From contig ML677387.1 in assembly GCA_007922305.1 (NCBI GenBank), positions 1,528,227 through 1,592,226 on the forward strand: 64,000 bases of DNA, written 5' to 3'. The DNA is from Dermatemys mawii (taxonomy: Eukaryota; Chordata; Testudines; Dermatemydidae). A program made the translations under genes and the position numbers. The first letter of the stretch is position 1. Each line of letters starts with the position of its first letter. The notes under the pieces were generated by a model. The model made no database searches, was not told the DNA's origin, and worked only from the letters and a program-made list of their open reading frames with translations. Positions 47,847 to 59,800 of the stretch are shown one piece after another.

Positions 47847-50800
47847 GTAAGTAGAATAACAGTTTCACCTTTTTGTGATTATTTAATAGGGAATTCCTTT
47901 TTTGCAGCTTTATAATTATTAGTTGTTTATGTATTTAAAAGGCATTGTGAGGCGTAGTTCACTGTCTGACACAATATGCAATGATCAGAATTGTTTAGCA
48001 ATTGTCCACCACAGCTCAGATGCAAAGCTTATGTATCAGAGGAAAAGTGGAAAGAATTATGAGGAGTAGTATTTATATTGCAGTAGTGCTCAAAATTGGG
48101 TGCTTTCCAGACACAGAGGAAGACACCGTCCCTGCCCATAAAAGTGTACTGTCAAGATTCTTGAATTTTCTTTTTTCAAAATGTGATTGAGTGGGGTTTT
48201 GTGGCATTTGAAGTGTTCATAGTTAGTGCTCATAGAAATAAACAACATTTCCATCAAGTTTCTAAGAGGCACGTAAAACCATGTTATAACTAAGTATACT
48301 GCTTTCTATACAACACTTAAACCACATGCTTTGACAGTTGCCATTGAAATCAATATGGTGGACTTTATGATACTAAATTAAGTGAAGAGGCGGCTGTATC
48401 TCATGCACGTACCAGCAAAAATTAGTGTACTAGTGTGGCATACAAATAAGAAATGTCAGTTGACTCAGTCAGCCCACACTGACTGAGAGGATTTTCTATC
48501 AGTGTTCATAATGATTTTTGCTAGGTGCAGGAGATACCAAGATTTCATTTTGCAATATGTATGTGTACACGGCGCAGAAATAATAGTATTGTAAGTTAAG
48601 CCTTAGTACTCTGAGGACAAGTGTGCTAGTTTTCAGTACCTGCAGCCTTTCTCTACCTCCATGCTCAATAAAATGAGTCTCCCCAGGAACACTTGCACTT
48701 CTATCCCCACCCTTAAGAGCACACAGTGTGCATGACAACATGACCACTTTCCAGCTAATTGCTCTTGCCGGCCATGTGCTGCTGTTGTCCTTTTCTTATT
48801 TTTCCCTAGTTTGAGAGGGACTGTTAGAAGAGAGAAGGTGAGACATGTCTGGAATATGGGAATTGTCAAACTGCAGGCTTTTTTTGTGTGTTTTGGAGGT
48901 TTTTTTGGTACCTTCCTATGAAGCATCTGGTACTGGCAGCTGTTGAAGACAGGATACTGTGCTATATGGTCAGTGATCTGGTCTAGTAAGGCAATTTCCA
49001 GGTCCTTGACACATCTCCGCCTCTTTTTCCATCATCGTAAGCAGGCTGGTTTGGCGCCATCATATGTTCATTTATGTGTTTTATAATAGTTTTATATAGC
49101 TGCAGGTTGTGTAGAATGGGGACTTCTGAAGAAGTGGAGTCAGAGGCAGTCAGGGTCCCAAGCAAGAGTCTCACCTAATTGTGCCTCTCAGCAGCCAGAA
49201 AGCGTTCCTTTTCAATACAGTCCCCCACAATACTCCGGTCCTCAAGTAACTGCTGTATCTAGTCTAAAGGGCATTGTTTTAACACTTTTGATTGGGTTTC
49301 AGTAGTGCGTTTAGCAGTGACTAATCCCTTTCTACAGCAGAAAAGATGGCTTCAAACACTTGAATGTGGGCTTTTCTCAAGTACAGATCTCCCATGCAGT
49401 GGTTCATAGGCTTAACCATCAATCCACGGCCTTGAGTGTTGTTTTATTTTTGCACCTTTAGCAAATGAAAACTGCAGGAGGTCCATTTTGACTAAATTTC
49501 AACACAACGTTTAGTCCTGTAAAGTCTTGTTTAAATTTTTGTAGCTGCTTATGTAAACTATATATCAAAGCTTATGTTTGTTTGTTTTTATTTTGTTTGT
49601 TGATTATATCTTCTGGAGGTAACTTATCAATGAAGGTTTTGAACTTCTGCCAGATTTGATCCATGTAGTTTTCACCACTGAAGCTCAGTATGATTTTAAT
49701 GAATGACTAATGCTAGTGTCAACTTGAAGCAAGCTGTCTAACAGAATACAGTTACTCAGATTGTTTGTATGTGATTGTCTTGCTTTTGGAGATCCATTGT
49801 GTTTAAGCCAGTTTTGGTGCTGGTGGAAGGTGTGTGGCTGACAAACCATTAGCCAAAAATATAGCCTGGGTAGCAGCAGTGCAGGATCCCCCTACGCATC
49901 ATCCCTTGCTAGTATGCCTCACACCTGCCCTTCCTGGCCCACATGTAGGGGAAAGGTTAGTCTTCATGGCAGCTTATTTGATCATTGGTGCCTTTGCCGA
50001 AACTGCCAGTTTGGGTGGTTTCACACAGTTGCTGTACCAGCTCTGCCTTTGCATTCTGCTCTGCCTCAGTTTCCCTTCGTAGATCAAATGCTGCACAACT
50101 CTGTTTCAAATTAAATCAAGCCTCCTTTAATCTGGTTTGTTAATATAATTCAGCAAAGTATTCACCCTTGAATCTGGGCTTCTCTTCTTGCCCTTTCCTT
50201 AGCGTTGACAGTCACCTTTGCATCAGGCCTTAGTCAATGTTGTATCATAGCTTTGTCATGCTTCCATAGCAGGACCTCTCTTGAATCTTGCTTTTGTCCC
50301 AGTTCTCTCTGTGTTGGGAACTTTGTTGAGCTGAGCCTGCTGGCTACTAACCATGAAGAGCATCTTCCAGTTATTCCCCAGACTGAACCAAAATCTTTGC
50401 CTTGTATAATCCTCAGGCAAGCATAGTTCCCAGTCACTTGCTCCTCATTCGGTCAGGTGCTCTCTCTGGCAGCTAAAATTCTCCAAGCTCTGGAGTCTGT
50501 TTTTAAAGGCGCTTTATCCCTATAATGGGTATACGGGGTTGCATCTGCACTCAAAGGATTATTGACCTGCAAAAAGAGGTGGTAACCAGTGTAGTATAGA
50601 ACTTTGTGTACGAGGAACTGGAGTTACTTTAAATTTGCCTCCTTTCTATCTTATGTTTCCATTTCAAGGGACACTGTCAAGCTTAAGTTTTTTAAAAGTT
50701 AATATCCTTCTTTCAAATAATATCTCAATATGGGCAGTGAAACGAGTGATTTGTAGTAATTTATTTCCTGCTTCTTTTGTAGAAATCCAGTACAACGCAA

Positions 50801-53800
50801 AATGTTCAGGGGAATGTTTACATTTAAAATAAAATTAATATGGAATTAAAACTTTTGTATAAAAACAAAAATACTGTGTCTAAAGTCAAACAACTGGTTA
50901 GAATTTGCTTCCAGGAAACTGATGAGAAGTATACAATCTTTTTTGTTCAGACTATCTTTTGTGTGATTAGCTCAATTGTTTTGGCAAAAATAAAGTTTGT
51001 CAGCTCATTGTAGTAGAAACATAGGCAGGAGATGTAGGTATATTTGCCGTTAACAGCTTGGTGTAGCAAGGGAAAAATGTGTAGACTGTGGGTATTTATT
51101 TGGTTGAGGTTAGACAACCTGTAGTGAATAACCCTTGTGTGCCACTTTAAAACTAAGTACTAACATTTCTATGTATCTAAAGTCATACACATTGAGAGCT
51201 CTAATTGGCATGTACTAGACAGTGTATTTTAGGTGAACATTTTTTAGATGTTTCAGTGTGAAGTATGAATTTGATTATCATGGGGATAATGTGTAATTTC
51301 ATGGGAATGTCTCTTCATTTTAAGTAGACTAATTATAATCTAGTTGAATGATGTATTTGAGTTTCTGACTGAAGGCTTTGTCATGCGCACCCTTCTCTCA
51401 TACGTCAACTGCTTTTCCCTTTGAGCGTGTCCATTGACTACCTCTTTTCCACCATATTAAACACAAGCTTCTGGTGCTTACACTTAAGGCCCTGCACAAC
51501 CTAGCTGCTGTCTACTTACCTGTTGTTATATCATGTGCCTTATCATATCTACTCCTCTGGCAATGCTGGTTCCTATTGAACCTTTATCTCCTTTTCCCAC
51601 AGCCACATAATACTTTCCTCCATGCTATTTTTTAAGCATGGAATGCCCGCCCTCCTCATATTAACCTGTAAAGCCACTACCCTGTTCTCTTTCAAATCCT
51701 TTCTACGAACCTGCCTATGCTGTAATGTCTAAAGTGAACTGCCAACTAATGCCAACATGTTTCTTGGTTTGTTTGTTTTTTTAAACCAATAAATAACTCT
51801 AGTATTGTAGTACCGCAGTCTATTCATATAACCAGTTTACAGTGTGTAACTGTGTGTTGCTCTCTGTCCTTCCCTCCCTTTCCTATTCCCTCTGAGTTGT
51901 ATCCCAGTTTAGATTGTAGGCTGTGTGGGACAATTACTTCTTTATTATAAATTGTACAGCACTAGCACAATCAGACTATGATCTGTTTGGGTGCTACTGT
52001 AATGAAAATATATTAAGTAGTGTTATGAGTATTTTAAAACTGAACATTGATCAGTCATAAGGAGTTCATCATTTTTTCTGATTTTATGGTGCTTGTTTTT
52101 TCTCTCTAATTATTTTCTCCTGCTCTTATTCTCTTTGGTATGTTCTTCTGTTTTACCATCCCCTTATCCTGTTTACTTTTATTTTCCTGTTCTCTCCTCA
52201 TTGTTACCCTTTTCTTAGAGACCAAATGAGAGGCTTAGTGTGCTATCAGAAAGACCAAGAGAAGATATACTGTTGGAGGAAACCCCGGTTAGTACTTATA
52301 TAACTTAACACACCTTGGACTCTTGGTATTATAGAAATTGTCTTGCTGTCTCATTACAGTATGAACGTTTGATATATTATCAGATAAATCAAGCACTGTT
52401 ATTGGAAATGCCTGTATAATTATTATCGTGGCCAGTGCTCACTGTATTTGTATAATGATGACAGAATAAAGCAACATCAAAATGATATTTGTAATTGGTT
52501 TAATGGGTAGAAACTTTCTGTGGGGATATCTTCCGTTTAGAATGTCTTGATTATCAATCATTGCCTGTTCTCAGTGAACCATGCAATTGGAGTATGAGTG
52601 TCCCCTTGTGTCATGGTTGCATATGACCATCAGTACTGGCTGAAAGAAGAAAGAGAGGAAAAATTAAATTGATGAAGAAATACAAATAAAAATTTAAAAA
52701 ATCCAGACCAAAACTTCTTATTAATCATTGTGCATTAGTGAGTGGTATTAAATTGTTTTCTTCTGCAGCTGATCTGACTTTATCTTCTTTATAGGTCCAG
52801 CAGTTCTCACCTTCTCTTCCAACGCAAGTTCCAACTGACGTCAAGTTTCAGGTTGGCGATCTAGTCTGGTCGAAGGTGGGAACTTATCCTTGGTGGCCTT
52901 GCATGGTTTCAAGTGATCCACAACTTGAGGTTCATACCAAAATTAATACAAGAGGTAAAGAAGGAGAACTATTGAGCGGGCATGTTAGATACTGTATCAG
53001 TAATTACTCCTTAATTAAAAATACTGCTATAAAATACAACTGAAAACTTATGCCAGTTGGGAGAGGGTTCCCAGAGTGAAGTTAGCAACGATGAACCAAA
53101 AAACTTTATTTAACTCTCTGTGTGACACAAACAGATCTCTTCTGTTGTTGTTCATAGTGTAATAAAGAAATGCAGAATTGTCTTGATTTTTTTTAATAAA
53201 TATATTAAAGTGTTCTTTAAAAAAATCAGAGGAAAAAATGCAACTGAGTAAATGATTAATTTTGATTATCTTTTTTCCTAATATTTGTTTTAGAACAAAT
53301 ATACGTGTTCTCGTATAAAAACAGTAACTGATGAAGATATTTTGAAGTGAATTTAAAGAAAAATAAGTTGTCCACTAAGTGGCATTTTTTTGGGATAACT
53401 AACATCTGGATATTTTGAAAATGAAATTTTGAATGATTAAAAAAATCAAGATTGTCATAGCTACTTCATTGATCTGGCTTATCCTCTTCCCCTGGTCCCA
53501 TCCCCCTTATGGACTTCTGAATGGGGATTAGTACTCAGCCTGTTAAATAGGAAAACTTCAGTTGCACGTAACATGGCATGATTCGTAGGTTAGCAGTATG
53601 AATAAACAAATGCAGGTATGCTCCTAGACCAGGTGTGTGTACTTAATTTAGAGAGAGATTCTGCCACTTTAATTGTTGTTGAGTTGGTATCCTTCCAAGT
53701 AGTCCCACTGATGTCAGTGATAACTGCTCAGTGTGACAACCAGGTGCTGCCACCCTTAGACTTCAATCTGAAGGCGGAGTCAACACCTCTTTACTTTCTA

Positions 53801-56800
53801 AAGTGTTGTGCAAAGTTGTTACAATACATAAATGTGCAACTTCGGTTTCTCATATGAAGTTAGTTTTGTTAAATGTTTCTATTTATTAGAGATGAGTTTC
53901 AAGCAAATTCAGAAACTAGATGGCTAGGATGTCAGAGTAGGGTGCCGCTCCCAACTTGACTCAGTAGCCCTTATTTTGCTTCTAGTCTGACTGTATAATC
54001 TTATTTAGGCACTTTTATAAAACCATACCAGCTATATAAGAAATGGAGCTGCATGAATTTTACTTTCTAGCTTCTAGTGAGCTAAGGAGAAGTTCTCTCT
54101 GCTATAATTGAATGAGTGGAGTGGAGTAAGAATGTTAGGCTAATATATCCAAGCATACACATGAGCTAACTTCTGCTGGGAGTACTGCTTACTATAGTGT
54201 GTTTTAATTTCAGGTGCCCGTGAATACCATGTTCAGTTTTTTAGCAACCAGCCTGAGAGGGCATGGGTGCATGAGAAGCGGGTTCGAGAGTATAAAGGTC
54301 ATAAACAGTATGAACAATTATTGGCAGAGGCTACTAAGCAAGCCAGCAACCACTCTGAGAAACAGAAGGTATGTTCAGCACTAACTTCAGAATCAGAGGG
54401 GTAGCCGTGTTAGTCTGGAATTGCAGAAGTGACAGAGTCCTGTGGCACCTTAAAGACTATCTGAAGTATTAGAGCACAAGCTTTCGTGGGCTAATACCCA
54501 CTTCGTCGGATGCATCCGAAGAAGTGGCTATTAGCCCACGAAAGCTTGTGCTCTAATACTTTAGTTAGTCTTTAAGGTGCCACAGGACTCTTTGTCACTT
54601 CACTAAATTTAGAGTGTGCTATCCACAATGTCTATCAAATTAAAACCTAAGCTTACAAAGAGGACCCATTCTGAAACCCGCTATAGACTGCTGTATATTT
54701 GAATGTTGGAAAAATACAGTACCGCGTGCATTCCACCTGTGACTAAGTAATCATTCTTTACAAAAATAGTTAAGTGTTTCTACATGCCCTTATGTCCTCC
54801 TTATGGATAAGTTGTTATCTGAGCTTCTTTTATCCCCAGTGCAAAATTGAGATGCAAATATTTGTATCCTCCGCCCCCTTTTCTCTCAGTAACTTTCATG
54901 GCTGTAGTCCTTTTCTGGACACTTAATTTGTGTGTGTGTGTGTGTGTGTGAATGTATGCAATTTCAGAATAAATATTAGATCACTAATTTTCAGTGTTTC
55001 CATTATTAATATATTCCTTAGAGAGCTGTGTACATTTTAAATAGCAATGTTTATGCTCTCATCAGTATCCCATACATTTCTGATGTTATGTAGATTCTGC
55101 TTATTAGCAGTCCCTCAGTTGCCAGCAAAAAATTGCTATTGTCCAATAATTGCTAATAAGTGGAAGGCAGGTTTGCAAGTCAGTGGCCATGGAAGGAAGT
55201 GCTGGGAGGTGACTTCCCTGCCTACTCATGTGCCTGCAGGGAGAATAGCAGCAGTGAAATGTGCTGCAGCCTTGATGCTTGAGCTTTCTGCGGGAAGCGG
55301 GGGTTTTGGGGCCCACGAAGCTGCACAGTGTCTCTCCCTGTGCTCTTCCCTGGGTTGGGTTTCAGAATATCCCAGTGCAGCCCCCTGGCAGGGATCCTGG
55401 AGAAGGCAGGGAGAGGTACTGTCCGACTTTGGCATCTGAGCTACCGCCCCTTCCCTGCTATTGCCCTGTCCATGGCCTCTCCTCTCTGTCTGCTGCCACT
55501 TTCTGTGTGGTCCCTGTGTGCATTCAGTTTTGCTGGACTGCAGCCCCAGAAAGAAACACTGGGACATGCTGAGCACTGGCTGCAGACAGGTTTGTGAGGC
55601 TGCAGCCAAAAGAGGCATATTTCAGCACTTCCTGTCCTGGCTGCAGCTTCACAAACATGCCTGCATAGGGTACTCCGCACATCCCAGCATTTCTTTGTAG
55701 GGGTGGAGCCTTACAGACATGCCTGAGTGTTCCTTTCTTCCAAAAATGTTTTGCTAATAAGTGGCATATTGTTGCTAATACCCAAATTCTATCAATATTG
55801 ATGTTAATGGGATGGGATTGGCTCCCAGCCATATGTTGCCATTAATTGTAAATTGTTAATATCAGAATTGCCCTTGAATGAAATCTACTGTATTGTTTAA
55901 TTGAGAAGGGAACTATTGGCCAGACCACCAGACTTATCACTGTATTTTGGTGGGCTTCTTAAGTAGATATTTAAGTTAATTAAAAGTTGTAATGCCTGGG
56001 GAATGGGAGGCTTAGAGGAAGAAACAAGATTTTAAAAATGGGTGAATTGGATTATCTTCTGGTTCACGTATCTACAGAATTGTGGATTAAATTTTGCCTG
56101 CCGTTGTCTTTAGTGCAGTTATTCAGAGCAGAATCTGATTCACAGCTTTCATTGGTGATGGTGAACTATGGTCCAGTAGGAATCCAGCTTGACTGTCAGT
56201 TCCACTCTGAGTTTGCAGGTCTGGTGGTGGTCCCCAGAAATATCTTGTAAACCGAAAAACATTCACCTGCAATCTGAGATGCATCAGGGACCTTGGAATG
56301 GCTTACATAGGGTCATTTTGCAGGGCAGGACCACATTTTGAACTAGTTTATTTTAATTGAACATTTATTTTAATGTAGCCAGGAAACTACATAAATACAT
56401 GTAATGGAATTCTCTTTTTGTCTTTGTTTTAAAGATTCGTAAACCAAGGCCACAAAGAGAGCGTGCTCAGTGGGATATTGGTATTGCCCATGCTGAGAAA
56501 GCATTGAAAATGACTCGGGAAGAAAGGATAGAACAGTATACCTTCATTTATATAGACAAGGAGCCAGAGGAGGCTTTGTCCAAAGCCAAAAAGACTGCTG
56601 CCCCTAAATCAGAGGCTAAAAAGAATCGTCGGCCTAAACCAGCATTGAATGCTCAGCCTGAACAGACCAATGCAATATCGGCATCCCCCTCGTTATCAAA
56701 TACTGAGATGCGAAGGCAAAGTCAAAGGAGGCAGTCAAGTGTGGAAGAAGAGGAGCCACCACCTGTGAAAATAGCATGGAAAACAGCTGCAGCCAGAAAA

Positions 56801-59800
56801 TCCTTACCAGCTTCAATAACCATGCATAAAGGGAGTTTGGATCTTCAGAAATGTAACATGTCTCCAGTTGTTAAAATTGAACAAGTTTTTGCCCTACAGA
56901 ATGCTGCTGGGGATGGAAAATTCATCGATCAGTTTGTTTACTCTACCAAGGTACACACTTATTTGTTACTAACTCCTTTGTCTGTTAACACACACCCATG
57001 ATATTTAGTATGAGGCTCAAACTTCAGTGTCCAGCAACTTTCAAAATGTGATGATCCATGCAGGCTGCTTTTATTGAATACTGCATTAAATCTGTCAGGC
57101 CCTGCCTTTTATTTGATGCCCCAATAAATAGAAACTTCTTAAAACTTGACTAGTTACAAGGGCTAGTATAACCAGCAGTCTGGGTTTTTTTGTTTTGGTT
57201 TTTTGTGGAGAGTTACTCTTTGATTTTAGTGACAGAAGTTTCTACAAAACCATCAAGCTGTTGCTGAGAACTTTTGAAATCAATAGCTATAAGAAGCCAC
57301 TTGTTTAATTCTAGTTTCCCACTTTAAATCAGAATTGAGCTGCTCAGCCCTTTGGGGTTAAATTGGATCTACCACTTTGTCACCTGTTTGCAACAGGTGA
57401 GATTACAAGGTAGTGTGTAAATAGTGAGTTAAAAGCCAAACAAAACAAAACAAAAAATTATCCTGTGTGGTAAAGACATTTTTAAAAATAGCTTTTACCT
57501 CTTAGTCTCATGCGGATTATCAGCAACTCCTCAGTCAGTGTAAGTAGCAGTACTGGGGCTAATGGGTTGCCTTACTCTTCTTCCCTGTCTTCGTTGAGGA
57601 CATTTATGCACTTTTAAATTTATATAATGGAGCCTTTATGTTGATAAGCACATTAAGAATACTTACAACAAAAAACCCACTAGTGCTGTTCAGTGAGAGA
57701 CTGGTGCGTACAGTATATTTATTTGAGGGGAGAAAAAATTGGAGACTGTCTTAGGAGGTTTCCCTCACTGTTTCTAAATTGCTCTCCCTCATGGTAATGA
57801 TCAGGATTGTGGCTTGCATTTTTGAATTTCAAGTTGTAAGTGATTTCCTAATAGACTTTGTGGTTATTGCATTAATTTGCATGGTAGTCTGATCAGGTAA
57901 TCACTAACTTTATTCGTGTTCTTTAAAAGGGAGTTGGTAACAAAAGTGAAATAAGTGTCAAGGGACAAGACAAGCTTATTTCTACATCAAACCAGAAAAA
58001 TGAGAGAGCCACTGCGCAAAACGCATCGTCACCCGAAACAACTTCTGGGTCAACAGGTAGGCAAAGGTTGGGACTCCTTGACTAAATCTTAACAAGTGAG
58101 CATTTAAACAGGATGCAAAAGTCAGGATTCCCTCAGGAGTTAGAAAATCATTATGAACATATTTCTCTTTACATAATGATTGCAGCAAGTGTGGCACATG
58201 TAATCCACAATGGATGCAGTTACTTGGAGGGGGTGACCTTTATGGCTATAAGAATTTAAGTGATGGGTGACCTGCCGTTAGCTAAGCCAGTTAGAATCTT
58301 GGACTTGAGGGAAGGATGTTTGGCCAATCCAAAACAAGTCAACATATCTGTAGGATGGCTGTGATGGTGGAGAAAAGATAGGGAACAAGGGGTAATGTAA
58401 TAAATAGTTCACCGAGTTGGGAGGCAGTAAAATGGTTCTGTGTTAGCAAGCCATTACAATGGCTTTTGGCATCAAATTTCAAAAGTAGTAATTAAGACCA
58501 AAGCAAATGAGGCCAAAATCAGCAGAGTCTTGTCGTTAGAGCTAGACTTGATGAATCAGGAGTAAATTCTATTCCCGACTTCACTATTTTCTTGTGTGAC
58601 CTTGTACAAGATAATTAATGTCTCAGTGCTTCAATTAATCCCGTTGATAAAATGTGATAATGCTTACCTTTCTGAAGCACTTTGAGCACTCTCCTGTTAG
58701 GCGCTGTGTGTGTATAAAGTATTGTGTCCTTTTGAAAGAGAAGAGTGTGAAGCAATCAAGAGTATCCAAAGGCTTAGAATAGGAAAGAAGGCCTAAGGCA
58801 AATTCTCTGAAGAAACTGAAATTAATAACATGCAGGGAGAGAAGAGTGAGAATTTAAATTGAATGAGTAACTTTTACCTTGGAGTAGAAAGACGATGATG
58901 ATTGTTGCTGTGACTTCAGAAATGGCTATGGGTTTGGCTCTTCTTTTGGGGGGGATGGGCTAATCTCAGCAGAAAGCCTCTGGGAGCAAATTGATGAGAC
59001 ATGCTATAGAAAGAGGTAGGGTGGAAGATGATGGGGGAGAGAAACAACTTTGGTCGTTCTAAACTGAACTCCATTTTCAAGTCCTTCCTCCGATTGTAGT
59101 GGTGTTAGTAATTCAGCCAAACAGTCTTTATCTTGGATGTGGAAAACACACCAGAGATATTATGTGTTTGGACATATGTTTGTAGTCATATTATAGATAC
59201 TGTAGACTGTGGAGAACACCTAGTTTAATAATGAATATATAAAAAGTAAGTTTGGGGTGGGATCATTTTATACTCAACAGCAGGATGAACAGTTGGCTTC
59301 AGTCTGGAACCAGAAAAGGCGGGTATTTGATTCAGCTTAGGTGCTATAAAACTGACTACTCAATAGATTTTTTTTATCTGTAACATTATTCAATGTCACC
59401 CTTACTTTAGTTATGTAGCTGTGCAAAGGACCTGGTCCTAGTGTAGTTTGCTCTTCTTTTCAAAACAAAAAAATAAAACTAAAGACACCAAAACAAAAAA
59501 GCCTCACACCACTCTGCATATAGTGGAACCCTCTCCCCAGCCCACACGGTTCTGTTCCTCGGCATATATAAGGGCATGGCTACACTGGAAACTTCAAAGA
59601 GCTGTTGCGGGAATGCTCCTGCGGCAGCGCTTTGAAGTGCAAGTGTGGTCGCGCGCATGCGCTGGGCGAGAGCTCTCCCAGCGCTCCCGGGAAACCGCCT
59701 CCACGAGGGGATTAGCTCCCAGCGCTCAGAACCTGGCCACACTAGTGCTTTGAAGTGCTCAGACTTGCTGCACCCAGGGAGTGATTTTTCACCCCCCTGA

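Noticed and set aside
47847..47915. Extension of the NSD3 exon 2 reading frame past 47846
   Set aside because: The open frame continues only to an intronic stop; the donor AAT|gtaagt and the next exon (RPNER...) show that it is intron.
55047..55680. Several 80-130 codon frames on both strands
   Set aside because: They fall in the GC-rich repeat block, with no domain and no splice-supported continuation.
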